Notes: generated from the letters alone by a model not told the origin. Positions 27,599 to 39,778 are shown, counted from the stretch's first letter. The stretch is DNA of 64,000 bases from Annona cherimola (GCA_030490835.1 CM059977.1:21185335-21249334); one strand, 5' to 3'. Translations and numbers: made by a program.

Positions 27599-27890
27599 GG
27601 GTATGTTTGGTTGAAAGTAAAACTTTTGATGAAAGGTTTTTGAAGTAGAAGTTGTCAAATCAATAGAAAATAATGTGATATAATAGGGATAATGATGAGG
27701 AGTAAAAAAAATAAAGTTAAAATAGATAGGTTAGTTGTATGGGTAATTGTGTAGAAATGATTGAAAAGTATTGTAGTTTGTATAGAAAAATATGAAAAAA
27801 TAATTAAAAAATAGAGTAATTATGGAGAGTGAAAAGTTTTAGATTGAAAAGTTTTAGTCGACACTTTTTTACCCCAAACAAACACACCCA
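27599..27890. mobile_element. Family D MITE
   Basis: The left end reads GGGTATGTTTGG and the right end CCAAACAAACACACCC. The interior words 'aatgtgatataatagggata', 'aaagttaaaatagatagg' and 'aaagttttagattgaaaagt' match the other copies. It is a complete copy, with no ORF. Confidence 0.75.
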
Positions 27891-28184
27891 TAAACAGCTA
27901 TATTGAAAGAGATCCGTAACTGTATTGGCTGGAGAGTCTTTAAGCCTAATGGCATAGGCCCCATATGATCCTTATCTCGGACACACCTGCAACGCATTCA
28001 TTCAGACTCCCATCTGATAACTCCAGCATGGGCAGAGCTTCCTTTTCCCTCATCCGCGAAAATCTAGAGCCATTTTGACGGGTGCCCGTGGGTTATAATT
28101 TAGTTGCATTTTGGAAGTGTTTGGTTTTTTTTTTAAAAAAAAAAAAATAAATTTTGCTTTGTTTTTTTCATGATAAATGGTTGC

Positions 28185-28455
28185 TATTGAGTGTGTTGTT
28201 TTAAATAAAATATTTCAAATAAAAAATTTTCGTTATCCACAACTACTCACTTTTTAGATTTTTCTTCATATCTTCCGGTACAAGCTACCATATTTTTCAA
28301 TAATTTATATATAATTATATGTAAAGCTAACTTATTTACTTTAACTTTATTTTATTTATTTATTATTATTATTATTATTCATATTATATTACATTATTTT
28401 ATCTCATTATAACAACTTTTCCACTAAAAGCTTTTCAAAATCTTATCACTTTGAA
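28185..28455. mobile_element. Family D MITE, reverse orientation, decayed
   Basis: It carries complement-strand family D words ('acaactactcactttttaga', 'tcatatcttccgg', 'ataacaacttttccactaaa') and an ATT microsatellite (28360-28378). Ends are unclear. Confidence 0.45.
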
Positions 28456-28679
28456 AAACATCCCTTCGCAAGTGGGGAGAATGAAAAAAGGCCTGAAAAG
28501 CTATAATCCTGAAATTTCAACCGAACAAAGTTTTTTCCTCTTCCATATAACTGTTTTTAATTCGTACATTACTTATAACTATTTCTTGAAATTTCAATTT
28601 TATAATTCACGAGATAAATTATACAAATCCAATTTGCTCCTTAAGTTTTGCAGCCCTTGAATTATTCAAGGATGCAACT

Positions 28680-28975
28680 CAAGAATAAAAAGCTTGTGAA
28701 CGGAGCCAATTACATCCGTTCAAGCATTCTACGTCATGCTTACTTCTTCCCGCGTATGGAGCATTTGTTGCTGCCAGCGACGTGACATCCCCTCCCGCGA
28801 TGAAAGAGGATTCCCGTGCCAACGATGAATGGTGCCGTCGTAGTTCGTACGCACTCCGTGGGCCCCACCACTCTAGATGTAATCGGGGCAGGATACTTTT
28901 GATCAAGTCGGGCGCAACCGCGAGGGCCTCTGAGGTTGGAAATGGGATAGACATTCACGTTACATAGTAAGACGA
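28680..28975. other. Unexplained GC-richer island
   Basis: About 300 bp, much richer in G and C than the flanks, with several CG dinucleotides and a 'gggccccacca' word. Short open frames exist on both strands but none resembles a known protein or has splice-linked partners. It could be a relic of a gene or promoter, or low-copy transposon sequence. Confidence 0.3.
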
Positions 28976-29102
28976 GAATAAAGTGAAAATATACAATATA
29001 GTTATACTAAAAAATATAAAAAGTCTATTAAAATACACGAATAAAAATAAAAAATATAACGATCAGACAAGAATGTATCCATTTTTGAATATAAATGTTA
29101 TT

Positions 29103-29400
29103 CTAAAAGTGTTTTTGGTTGGAGATAAAATTTTATGATGACAAATTTTCAAAATAAAAATTATCAAGTTGATGGAAAATGATATGATATGACGAGGGTA
29201 ATGATGAGGTGTAAAAAAATAATATTAAAATAGATAAGTTAGTTATATGAGTAGTTGTGTGTAAATAATTGAAGAATAGAGTTGTTTATATAAGAAAATG
29301 TGAAAAAATAATTAAAAATATGTTAGTTATGAATAGTGAAAAGTTTTATATTGAAAAGTTCTAGTTGTCGCTTTTTTTATGTCAAATCAAACACACCTTA
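29103..29400. mobile_element. Family D MITE
   Basis: The left end is AAAGTGTTTTTGGTTGG and the right end TCAAATCAAACACACCTTA. The interior has 'gatatgatatgacgagggta', 'tattaaaatagataagttag' and 'tagtgaaaagttttatattg'. It abuts a core fragment of the foldback family. Confidence 0.7.
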
Positions 29401-29600
29401 AGTGTATTTAATTTGTATACAAAATTTTAACATTTGCTGACACATGTAAATATAATTTTTTGAATTTAAAAATAAGGGCATTTTAGTCATTCTAAAGAGG
29501 CTAAAAATGACTAAAATTCTCTTATTTTTGAAATTAGAAAATACGAACCCATTTTCAAAAAATAGTAAAATTGATATATAAATTAAATACACTTACAATA
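29400..29600. mobile_element. Foldback core fragment (family A core, no GC-rich tips)
   Basis: 'aagtgtatttaatttgta' at the left is answered by 'taaattaaatacactta' at the right (29578-29594). The halves pair through 'gggcattttagtcatt...aatgactaaaatt' in the centre. This is the AT-rich core palindrome of family A without the CCCGGG arms. Confidence 0.6.
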
Positions 29601-30159
29601 AAATGCTTATAAATTCTTTTGAAAATAACAAATATTTCTTAGTCTATAGAGTTGAATGCACGAAACACGCCTCATTAAATAATCAATAGAAGATTATGTT
29701 TGTTGATGTATATAGGAAACGTGGATGAGAATCTATGAGATTACCGATTCCCATGCTAAGTTAATAACTATATTTTTACTCTTTTACTTATATATTCAAT
29801 CATTTTAAATCATTTTTCTTTCATACTATACTTCAACTTTATTGTTTATTTTATCTTTACTTTTATTATTTTATATCAATCACACATTCCTAAAATATTT
29901 TATTTTCCACCTCCCACCCCATCCCACATTTTTCATAATTTTTACGTTACCAGTCAAGCCCGATGTTTATTTCCCATCAAACTTTAAAAATGCTTCACTG
30001 GGCATGCTTAGAAGGATGTATGAACTTATAATGAGACATGAAAATACAATAAAAATATAATAATATGTATTAAGAAAATTTATATTAGCAAATTATACTA
30101 AAATTAAAACGTATTATGAGAACTATAAAAGTTATATTAGAAATAAGAATACATGAGAT

Positions 30160-30430
30160 CTTGATGCTGTTTATTAATATTAATTTTTTTTTAATTTAAA
30201 ATTTTTTACTTTTGGCAACTATTATATTTTTAATTAATTAATTATTTATTTCTGTTTAATTATTATACTTTTTAATTATTTATACACAACTACCCCATCA
30301 ACCTAATATATCTACCTTAACTTTATTCTCCATAATTATCTTTATCATGTAACATCATTTTCTTTAATTTTAAAAATATTTATATCAAAATTTTATCATC
30401 ACAAATTTTATACTTTTTCAAACACACTCA
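30160..30430. mobile_element. Family D MITE, reverse orientation, decayed
   Basis: It contains 'tatacacaactaccccatca', 'atctaccttaactttattct' and 'catgtaacatcattttct', and ends near 'cttttcaaacacactc'. These are complement-strand family D words. The upstream stretch 29740-29960 looks like a more decayed copy. Confidence 0.5.
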
Positions 30431-30784
30431 CTCTTGAACACTTGGTAACATTTCGCATGCATGGAAACCCAGGCCACCGGTTTTTTCTTGTTTTTTTTTA
30501 TTAAAAAATCTAAAAAAGCCCCACCTTATTCCTGAGCGTGCAGATCCGATTGCCTAGTCACTTCCACATGCACAAAAATCTCGGTGAACACCTGACATTT
30601 CTGCTGCGAGCGGTTTTTGGGCGGCCTTGACGAGGCTGCGTATCAATCCTCCGAACTTGTCAGAGTTAAAAATATAAAAATAGGCAAGGGAGAACAGGTG
30701 CGAATAGTGGCGCGAGAACATCTCGCCCGGTGTCGGCGGCACTTTGGAATTCGGCTGGCGCGAGACACTGATCTCGTATGCAAG

Positions 30785-30793
30785 TATATATTT
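30785..30793 (+). promoter_or_regulatory. Candidate TATA box of the PMT2-like gene
   Basis: A TATATATTT run lies about 30 bp before a pyrimidine-rich stretch with 'cccgctgttcccgctgttcc' (about 30827-30850), a plausible leader start. The region 30590-30780 is GC-richer than the surroundings. Placement is by motif only. Confidence 0.4.
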
Positions 30794-30814
30794 ACATGTA
30801 GCTCTTATTTCTTT

Positions 30815-30921
30815 CTTCCCTGGAGTCTCCCGCTGTTCCCGCTGTTCCCGCTCCCCAACCGAGATGCCATTCTCATACTGATCTCCGGCTCTCGCGCTAG
30901 AATCATCTCGCTCTTATTCAG
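30815..30921 (+). other. Candidate 5' leader exon of the PMT2-like gene
   Basis: A likely untranslated exon ends at TTATTCAG before GTGTGC (donor at 30922) and joins the exon starting at 32485, just before the ATG. It would contain a five-codon upstream ORF (ATG at 30864, TGA at 30879-30881). Transcript data would be needed to place the ends. Confidence 0.4.
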
Positions 30922-31216
30922 GTGTGCAGTATCATCTGCTTCTGGCATTTTCGCTGTCATTTCTCTTGTTTTTCTTGGATCTGAGATGCGGAATTTGGGA
31001 ACTTTGTCTTCGTTTTGAGCCTCTGCTGGCGCGTTCTAAGTGCTATGAGGGATTTTGAGATTTCCTTTCGCGATTGAAATTTTGTGCCTTTGGACGCAGT
31101 GAATTAGACTGACATGCAGTGGATTTTATTTGTTCGATTCTTTTTGTTTCTCTTGAATTTTTGTTGATTTTCTTTCTCCCGTGGGAGAAGTTGAGTTTCG
31201 GAGACGTCTCTTCCTC

Positions 31217-31627
31217 GGAGCGTAATTCAGTGCACCCGGGTGCATTCAGCCTCAACGCACCCGGGTGCACTGCACCTATTTTTTTTTATTTTTTTTTGAA
31301 AATTTTTTCATGAAGCTGTTAATATAGGTTTATTTAACATATGTATCAATTTTTACTATTTTTGTAGATTTTTAGATATTTTTTTTAGATTTTTAAAAAT
31401 CAGTGGCATTTTTCGTAATTTTAAATTACCAAAAATGCCACTGATTTTTAAAAATCTAAAAAAAATATCTAAAAGTCTCCAAAAATAGTAAAAATTGATA
31501 CATATGTTAAATAAACCTATATTAACCATTGTATACAAAAATTTTCAAAAAAAAATAAAAAAAAATAAGTGCAGTGCACCCGGGTGCGTTGAGGCTGAAT
31601 GCACCCGGGTGCACTGAATTACGCTCC
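31217..31627. mobile_element. Foldback element, family A copy 2 (leader intron of the PMT2-like gene)
   Basis: 411 bp, starting GGAGCGTAATTCAG and ending with the exact complement. It is flanked by a perfect 9-bp duplication CTCTTCCTC (31208-31216 and 31628-31636). Each arm has two CCCGGG-centred palindromes (TGCACCCGGGTGCA and GCACCCGGGTGC), then the same AT-rich core as copy 1. The arms are nearly identical over about 190 bp, so insertion looks fairly recent. Confidence 0.92.
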
Positions 31628-32380
31628 CTCTTCCTCTGGTTCTTTCTTGCTCTGTACGGTCAATGAAGCTTGTTATTTCAGCGGGAGTCGTGCTGTAGAA
31701 TTTCGGCAGATTAGATAGTTTTGGAGTTGAGGACAGTGACATGTAGAAATATTAGGATGTTTGGCTATGCTAGCGAGTCGGATCACAACTTGTAGACTAA
31801 CGAAGCGAAAAACAACCACATTGACTTTCTTTCTCTCATTTTTCCACTCGAAGAAACTGAATCATGTTATGTAAGTTTTCTTTCTTGGATCCATTAATCG
31901 AACTGAAAGGATCTCCTCCCTCCTCTCCGTTAATCAACCCACTTACCTGCTATCAAAGCTGTCAATCAGATGAAGAAATATTTAAAGAAACCAACATTTC
32001 ACACAGCTGTATATGGGTGAACGAGTTAGAAAAACAATAATTTTGTTGTTGTTTGTTTGCAAAATTGCAAATGCAACACCAGTGGTGGTTCTTAGTACTG
32101 TTTGCAAAATTGCCAAATTGAATCACCAGATCCGATTCTGGCTGGTCTAGTATGCGGAGATATTATTTACATTAACAACAATGAAGATTTCATATTTTGT
32201 ATCCTATTTTCTCAAGGTAAGAAATGCCTGTTTATTGTCACAAATTTGTATCATTTTAATTCCTTTTGGGTTAATGTGCATAAAATCTGCTCTAGTTTGT
32301 TTTATTTCAGCTCTCAATTTTTCAGTGGTTCTTACTTAGAAGCAGCGATTATATACTCCTGTTATAGGAATCCTTTCTTT

Positions 32381-32448
32381 GTTCTAACTAATATGCATTT
32401 AGCCGAGGATAGAAGTTCTAACTAATATGCATTTAGCCCAGGATAGAA
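32381..32448. repeat. 34-bp tandem duplication
   Basis: Two adjacent 34-bp units ('gttctaactaatatgcattt' plus 'agcc(g/c)aggatagaa') with one difference. They lie in the leader intron just before the exon at 32485. Confidence 0.85.
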
Positions 32449-32516
32449 GTTGATTTTTTGTTCTTCTTATTGTTTATTATGCAGACCGCAACAAAATTGG
32501 AATTGTAAGATACAAA

Positions 32517-35500
32517 ATGGGTTCCAAAACGAACCAAGCAGGAAATAAGACCCGCAGCTCAGTGTCCATATTTATTGTGGCTGGTCTCTGCTGTTTCTTC
32601 TACATCCTGGGTGCATGGCAAAAGAGTGGCTTTGGGAAGGGAGATAGCATAGCACTTGAGATTACAAGGCAGACAGACTGCAGTATCATGCCAAATTTGA
32701 ATTTTGAGACACATCACAATGATGTGGACGATACATCCTCTGAAACAAAAGCCAAGGTATTTGAGCCCTGTGATGTTAAATACACAGACTACACTCCTTG
32801 CCAAGATCAGGGACGGGCCATGAAGTTTCCTAGAGAAAATATGAACTACAGAGAAAGACATTGTCCCCCCGAGAATGAAAAGCTCCAATGTCTCATTCCA
32901 GCACCCAAGGGATATGTAACTCCATTTCCTTGGCCAAAGAGTCGTGACTACGTGCCCTATGCAAATGTTCCCTACAAGAGTTTGACAGTTGAGAAAGCTA
33001 TACAAAACTGGGTGCAGTTTCAGGGTAATGTATTCAAATTTCCTGGTGGAGGAACAATGTTCCCCCAAGGTGCAGATGCATACATTGAGGAGCTTGCATC
33101 AGTTATCCCTATCGCTGATGGAACAGTTAGAACTGCTCTGGATACAGGGTGTGGGGTGAGTTGACTATATATTCTTTTCGCTTCAAAGATTATCTTGAAT
33201 GAATTGTTATGCTTCTTCATGAGTCTCCATGTCATCCTTTGTTTTGTCTGAGTCTAGATACCGGTCTATTCTTCCTTGAAATATGGTTTCATTATTATCT
33301 GATACACTTTGATTTAGATAGTAGCATACAAATCGTTCCTATCAGATGGTGCTTTGGTGTATTTTCAGCTAGTATTTGGCAAAATTTCTCATTCACTATA
33401 GCATCTGAACTGAACCACAGAAGCTTTTGTAGGTTGCAAGTTGGGGTGCTTACCTGTTGAAGAGAAACGTGTTAGCTATGTCCTTTGCTCCAAGGGATTC
33501 TCATGAAGCACAGGTTCAATTTGCTTTGGAGCGTGGTGTACCAGCGGTAATCGGTGTCCTTGGAACTATAAAGCTTCCCTACCCGTCTAGAGCCTTTGAC
33601 ATGGCTCAGTGCTCACGGTGCTTAATTCCATGGACATCAAATGGTGAGTCCTAGTTGTGGGCTGTCAGGTGCTTCTGTACCAGATTGCTATTTCAAATCT
33701 AGTCTTGCATTCTTATTGTTTTCCCCCATGATACAATGTGTTTGCTTCGGTCTGTATTTACTTTTACTTTGATAACTCTCCCTGCAGATGGGATGTACAT
33801 GATGGAGGTTGACCGAGTTCTCAGACCTGGTGGTTACTGGATTCTGTCTGGGCCGCCCATCAATTGGAGAACCTACTACAAAACTTGGAAGCGGTCAAAG
33901 AAGGAGCTCGAGGAGGAACAAGGAAAGATTGAAAAGATGGCAGAACTTCTTTGCTGGGAGAAGAAGTATGAGAAGGGAGATATAGCTATTTGGAGAAAGA
34001 AAAAGAATGCTGGTTCATGTCGTCAGAATCAAAATAATCTTGCCACTCGATTTTGTGAATCAACAGATGCTGATGATGTCTGGTATGTTTTCATATGTTT
34101 AGCATTCATTGTAACACGAGACCCTCTTTACAGAAAAAACGTTTCACCAATGAATAATCATGAAACATGTCCATGTTTGAGGCGTCCATTTGAATACTTT
34201 CTTTTTAGCAACATGCTGGTGGCCATGCTTCATGTTTCATTCTGACAGCTGTTGTTAGCTAAGGATGAAAGAAATGTCTTCACTAATTGGCATTTAGTGT
34301 ATTTTTGTAATATTTTTCAACACACTATTAATTTGATGTGACATCTATTTAGGCCTCCCTATACCCATATTTCTGGTTATCTGCCCTATCTTTCCCTCCC
34401 ATCAACCTCTCTCCTGTGCTTATTAATTTCATAGTTGGCACCATCTTCTTCATTTCCTCCTTTGCTCCAGATTCCACTTTTTCCCTCCCCTTTCCTAAGT
34501 ATCTAACAGACCCTTCAAAGTGTTTCTTCATTGTTTCAGTACTTTTCTTATGTCCTCTCTACAGTTCATCTCGAAGTGTTTTTTGTTGGTATGTTTAGGT
34601 ATAAGAAGATGGAAATGTGCATAACCCCTCTCCCTGAAGTAAGTAATTCAGATGATGTTGCTGGTGGAGAATTGAAGAAGTTTCCAGATAGGCTCTTTGC
34701 TGTTCCACCGAGAATAGCTCAGGGATATGTTCCAGGGGTAACAGCTGAATCATATCAAGAGGACAATAGATTATGGAGGAAGCATGTTAATGCTTATAAG
34801 AGGATTAACAAGCTGATTGAGCCTGGGAGATACAGGAATGTGATGGATATGAATGCAGGTCTTGGAAGTTTTGCTGCAGCCCTTGAGTCCCCAAAACTGT
34901 GGGTGATGAATGTTGTCCCTACCATTTCTGAGAAAAACACTCTGGGAGTTATCTATGAGAGGGGGCTGATTGGTATTTATCATGATTGGTATGTCTTCTC
35001 ACCCTTTTTTCTTTAATTACATGTTCACAGTCAGGTGGGTTGTTTATCAGTGAAAATTTCATGTTTTCATCTAATTTTCCATCAAAAGTTTTATCACTTC
35101 CCTTAGTCTTTTCTTGACAGATGCATTTTATTCAGTGTATTTTGTTAAGAATAAAGAAGTCTAATATTACTTAGACACCTAACGAACACTTTGATCCACT
35201 TCACTTGTTAGATGGTCTGTGCATTGAATTAGATGCTTAAACATCACTTGTTATTGATATGCCCTCTACATTGAATAAGGTTGAGATATCAAAATCATCA
35301 TGGTTGGACGTACCAGAATCCCAACTGCTATACTTTTGTAAAGGAAGCTGAATTTAGGAAATGATGATGAATGTTCCTTATCCAAGACTCAGCAGCTTGG
35401 ATTTTCTTTGCTGTCTCTTACTTCCTCTAATTAGATCTTTTCTTTTTCCTATCTCAAAAAAAAAAAAAAAAAAAAACAAAACAAATTGTATGGGTCCATT

Positions 35501-36106
35501 TAAACTTGTGGTGGAGATTTCTTTTCTGCTTTTTGTTTCAAATTTCAACTCAATATCAAATTTTTTTTTTTTTTTTGGTACTTGCATTTACATGCATTTC
35601 TGGTTTTATTTTCAGGTGTGAGGCTTTCTCTACTTACCCAAGGTCATATGATCTCATTCATGCTAATGGTCTCTTCAGATTATATGAGAATAAGTAAGAC
35701 TCCTGCAAATTTTAAACTGTTTCTTGTTTTCTGCTTTTGTGTTTCAGTTGCTTAGTCATTTTTTTACAGGTTATTACCTTGAGTAAATTTAGTGAGAAAC
35801 TTATGACGCACAGTTTATAAGATTCATAATTTCCATGCTATGTGATATTCGAATTTGTTATTGTTTGAAATTCCATACATACATTAAGCTGATGGCTTCA
35901 ATGTTAATGTTACTCTCTGTCAGAAAGATTCTTCTTTGGTTATAGTAGATAACTGACGATTCAATACTGTGGAAGAGTCTCTATGCAATCCCTTGTTTTT
36001 GTTATTTTAAACCTTTTTTCCCTTAGTGAGAAACTTATGAAGCACACTTTATGAGATTCATAATTTCCATATTAGAAGAAATTTGGATATGTTATTGTAT
36101 GGAATT

Positions 36107-36150
<44 letters not shown>

Positions 36151-37535
36151 CTTCAATGTTAATGTTACCTTCTGTCAGAAAGATTCTTCCTTGGTTCTAG
36201 TGGATGAGCAATGATTTGATACTGCTGCAAAGTCTTCATGCAAACCCTTGTCTTTGTTAATTTGATTTTTTTTCCCAAATCTGAACTATTTACTTTGTTT
36301 AACATCACTTGTTTTATTATACTACCAAAAATAGTTTTCATTGGAAACTTATACTTTGTCAAAAAAAAATTAGCGTCTTTCGAGGGTGAATATGTAACTA
36401 TAAATTTTTAAGAAGTGTGTAGTTTGTGATTTTTGGAGTCATAAATACATGCACGTAGATAAACATGATAAATGATTTACATTTGAAAAAAATTTCTTAA
36501 ATATAAAAGGGGCTGCATGGAATCTCCATATAGCTTGGCTGTATTGATATATTACCCCTAGTTGAATTCTAATTAATTGTTTAGCTCTCTTTACTGTATG
36601 GATTTTCATAATCTTTTCCTTTTCACATCAAAAATGGAACTAGAAAAGAACTTATGTGAGGAGAATCAGGAACAACAAGGGAAAGAGAATCTGTGTTCTG
36701 ATAATTACTGGATTTTCCCAACCTTAACATGTGCTACTGCGTTGCAGCAATATATACCTAAAGGCTCAAATTGAATTTATGGATTATAAGTTCAGATGGC
36801 TGTGATGTTGTTTGTGAAGAAACACAGGTTGTCATGTTTGTGATGCGAATCCAGTAGGTTATTAATAAAACACGCTTGTGATGTAGAAAAGCAGCTTGCA
36901 GAAGCAAAAGCTTTAAACATCACCAGTGTTTTTTTTTTTAAATTTTTTTTTTTTTAATTATAAAAGTCCATTTACTGGTTGTCTGTAATAGAGATATGGC
37001 ACCGCATGGACTTTAGAGAATTGGAAACTATATGTCAGTCTATGTTGTATCTATTTATGCATGAATATGTTGTCCTTCTGTTGGGCCTACTCAAACTTCC
37101 AAAGACACATTTTTGCCTTGTATCAGTTGGTGCAATATAGAGTTTTATCCCCTCAGTGGGTTCAAGATTGGCATTTCTTTTACTTTCTCAATGTTTGGAT
37201 ATGTCGTGATTTTCATTTTTCAGCATTGACTTTCCCTTACAAACCTTGTTTTAAAGCTGGGATTGTCTTTTGCTTCTGCTTCACTTCCATTGCTCAGGTG
37301 CAAAATTGAAGACATTCTTCTGGAGATGGATCGCATCTTGCGCCCAGAAGGTGCAGTTATAATTCGTGACAGTGTTGACGTTCTGAACAAAGTGCGGAAA
37401 GTTGCGAGTGGCATACGGTGGGATTCCAGGATGCTCGACCATGAAGATGGCCCTCTTATACCTGAAAAGATTCTGGTTGCTGTTAAGAGATACTGGGTTG
37501 GGGGTGAAAAGAACAGTACATCTAATGATGAATAG
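32517..37535 (+). CDS. PMT2: Probable Golgi methyltransferase PMT2-like (DUF248 family)
   Basis: Putative S-adenosylmethionine-dependent methyltransferase of the QUA2/PMT family, a type II Golgi membrane protein thought to methylate pectin. Exons: 32517-33155, 33433-33643, 33788-34082, 34599-34988, 35616-35693, 37298-37535; all joins keep frame and use GT-AG. The product is 616 residues, near the roughly 611 of Arabidopsis PMT2, which it closely resembles (recognised from memory). Membrane anchor at about residues 17-34 after a short basic N-terminus; SAM-binding motif ALDTGCG at 207-213; [10 protein letters not shown] at 292-301; second-half motif MDMNAGLG at 464-471; DRILRPEGA in the last exon. 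The ATG is the first in its exon (acceptor at 32484) and has G at +4. No defect was seen. The 3' untranslated region probably runs to about 37.9 kb. Confidence 0.94.
35789..36270. repeat. Tandem segmental duplication in the fifth coding-region intron of PMT2-like gene
   Basis: Two copies of about 235 bp (35789-36012 and 36024-36270) share 'agtgagaaacttatga', 'gattcataatttccat', 'gcttcaatgttaatgttac' and 'tctgtcagaaagattctt'. They differ by scattered substitutions and by a dinucleotide expansion in the second copy. Confidence 0.8.
36108..36149. repeat. (TA)n microsatellite
   Basis: About 20 TA units inside the second copy of the intron duplication. The first copy has 'catacatacatta' at the equivalent place, so the run arose after duplication. 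Confidence 0.9.
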
Positions 37536-38633
37536 AAGTGAAAAGAGTACATCAGGCATCCAATGTACCAGTCGGAGGGAACAGGTTTCACATATTCCTA
37601 GGGTAATGGTTTCCTGAACCCCCTTGTATTTCTCTGTTTCCTTGCAGTTTCTGAGTTCGATGTGTAAGCTAGGATTCTGCAGGGGCAGATCAATTAAATT
37701 AGCTCTAGGCTACTCCAGTTCCAAGGATTTATCCAAAGTAATTATACTCATGTACACATCAACTTATGAACAAACGAGAGCTTCCACAAATTTGTGCTGG
37801 ATTTCTCTTCTTCTTTAATGCATAAAGCTAGACCGATGGCGTCTAAAGATCCGAGAAGATAAGTCCCTCTTCTAACCCTTTTAGCATTATGCCCATGCTG
37901 ATTTAATGTTTGGATTTTATTACGAGTGCAGCAGCTCGCTTAACAACGTGGTTGTTACTTCGTTTCCAATATGGACACGGGGGGGACAAGGTGCCAGGCC
38001 GGCCTGTCTGTCCAAAAGCATAATCAAATTATGCAATATTAGAAATTTTTTTTTTTTGAAACTTTTCCCGCGTTTTCTTCTCTCATTGGTGAAGTGATAG
38101 GCGAATGCATGTTCACAAACAAGGCTTTGAATCGTCTTTTAGAAAGATTTTCGTTCCACTTTCAAGGCAAATAGCATTTCCTCGACGACCCTATCCCCAA
38201 CTTTATTAGTTTTTCTCAGTTTTCAATTTAAAAAATTTGTTACATATGCTTTAAACAAAGCGTTGGTTCGAAAGAAATGAAAATGTTTATTTATTTATTT
38301 TTTTAAAAATCGCATATGCCTCTCTCGAGGGAGATTTGTGCATAGATATCTCAAGCTTGTAAAATTTTGCACTTCTAACCTTTAAGTTTCATATTTACAA
38401 TAAATGGTTCCATTTTCATAAATATGCCGTTTTAGCCTCTAGTTTTAGAAATATTCAGTATTGGTTCATCCGATTAAGTGATGCCCATAGCAATGTTAAC
38501 TTTTTAATGTGAAATTGTAAAGATACCTTTTTAATAAATTTGTCAAGCCTTAAATAGACTCTACCGTTTGCTCAAATATTTTGAAGGTCCTTTTTAGGGA
38601 ATCGATTGCTCAAGATGAATATTTTAAATTTTA
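37536..38633. other. 3' flank of the PMT2-like gene, then intergenic
   Basis: The first 400 bases are probably the 3' untranslated region. No canonical AATAAA is obvious. The remainder (37950-38630) holds no recognised gene or repeat. Confidence 0.4.
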
Positions 38634-38912
38634 GGGTGTGTTTGCTTACCCTCAACTTTTTAAACCAAACTTTTAAATCTAAAATTTTTTACTCTTCATA
38701 ACTATTTTATTTTTAAATTATTTTTTACTATCTATTCTATTTTTAATTTTTTTTGCATAACCATTCATTCAATTAACATATCTATTTTTAACTTTATTCT
38801 CTTTACTCCTTATCATTAATTGTATTATATTATATTATTTTTCCCAATTTTAAAAACTTTTACATTAAAATCTTTTTATTCAAAAGTTTTATTATTTTCT
38901 AAACATACTCTT
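38634..38912. mobile_element. Family D MITE, reverse orientation
   Basis: The left end is TTAGGGTGTGTTTGC. The interior has 'catctattttaactttattctc'-like words on this strand, and the right end is AAAAGTTTTATTATTTTCTAAACATACTC. It looks complete but diverged. Confidence 0.6.
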
Positions 38913-39030
38913 GGTTCAAAATATTATATTTATTTTGGAAATTAGAAAGAGTATTTTGGTCATTTCGTGTGAAAAAAATTAACAAGTTTGTGACTCTAGA
39001 TCACCCGAGATCACCCGAGAAACCAAAACT

Positions 39031-39415
39031 GAGGGTGATTGGGTGCGGCCGGGCGCATAGGGGTAGTCATGCATTCAACCAAAAAATTTATTTTTTAAAT
39101 TTTTTTATAAGCATGTAGAGCTTGGTGTATTTAATCTCTAAATCAATTTTTACTATTTTTATATACTTTTAAGTATTTTTTAATTTTTAAACATAGTGAT
39201 ATTTTTTGTAATTTCTGAGCCAGAAAATTACGAAAATGCCACTGTGTTTAAAAATAAAAAATACATAAAAGCATTTGAAAATGATAAAACTTGGTTTATA
39301 GGTTAAATACATCAAACTCTACATGTTTATAGAAAAAATTAAAAAATATTATTAGGGGGTCCCATGGTCGGACACAGCGGGGTCCCATGCACCCGGACGC
39401 ATGGGATCACCCCTC
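39031..39415. mobile_element. Diverged foldback element related to family A
   Basis: 385 bp. The left tip GAGGGTGATTGGGTGCGGCC pairs with the right tip, which complements to GAGGGGTGATCCCATGCGTC. The AT-rich core ('tttttactatttttatatac...tgataaaacttggtttata') has the layout of family A and converges near 39210-39230. The tips are GC-rich but their CCCGGG palindromes are lost. No target duplication was recovered. Confidence 0.65.
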
Positions 39416-39449
39416 TTTTTAAAATTATCTACTGCACATAAATATGTAA

Positions 39450-39778
39450 CTGTAGGAAATGTTGTTTTAATGCATTTGGGTGAAAAAGTTTTTTTAATTT
39501 TTTTATAAGACTGATAATCTAGGTGCATTTGACTTATGTGCTAAGTTTTATCATTTTTGGATATGTGTATATACAATTTTTAATTTTCGAGAACAAATTT
39601 AAACCCAATGACTAAAACTCCCTATTTTTAAAGATCCAAATAAAATATATACAAATTTTTAAGATGATAAAACTTGATTTTATAGATGAGATACACTTAG
39701 TTAATAGTTTTATAAAAATTTTCAAAAAATAAAAAAATGATTTTTACATACAAATGCACTAAAATTTCAATTCGCCAG
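39450..39778. mobile_element. Diverged foldback element with family A core
   Basis: The left tip 'gttttaatgcatttggg' is answered by 'caaatgcactaaaat' at the right. The core words 'gcatttgacttatgtgctaa' and 'gagatacacttagttaatag' are mutual near-complements, as in family A. GC-rich tips are absent. Confidence 0.55.

Noticed and set aside
30842..31018. Coding extension of the PMT2-like gene in the candidate leader exon
   Set aside because: No frame continues into the exon at 32485 with family similarity, and the ATG at 32517 gives the expected full-length N-terminus.
32559..33068. 169-codon open frame on the - strand
   Set aside because: It is antisense to the first coding exon of the PMT2-like gene, whose own frame has clear family motifs.
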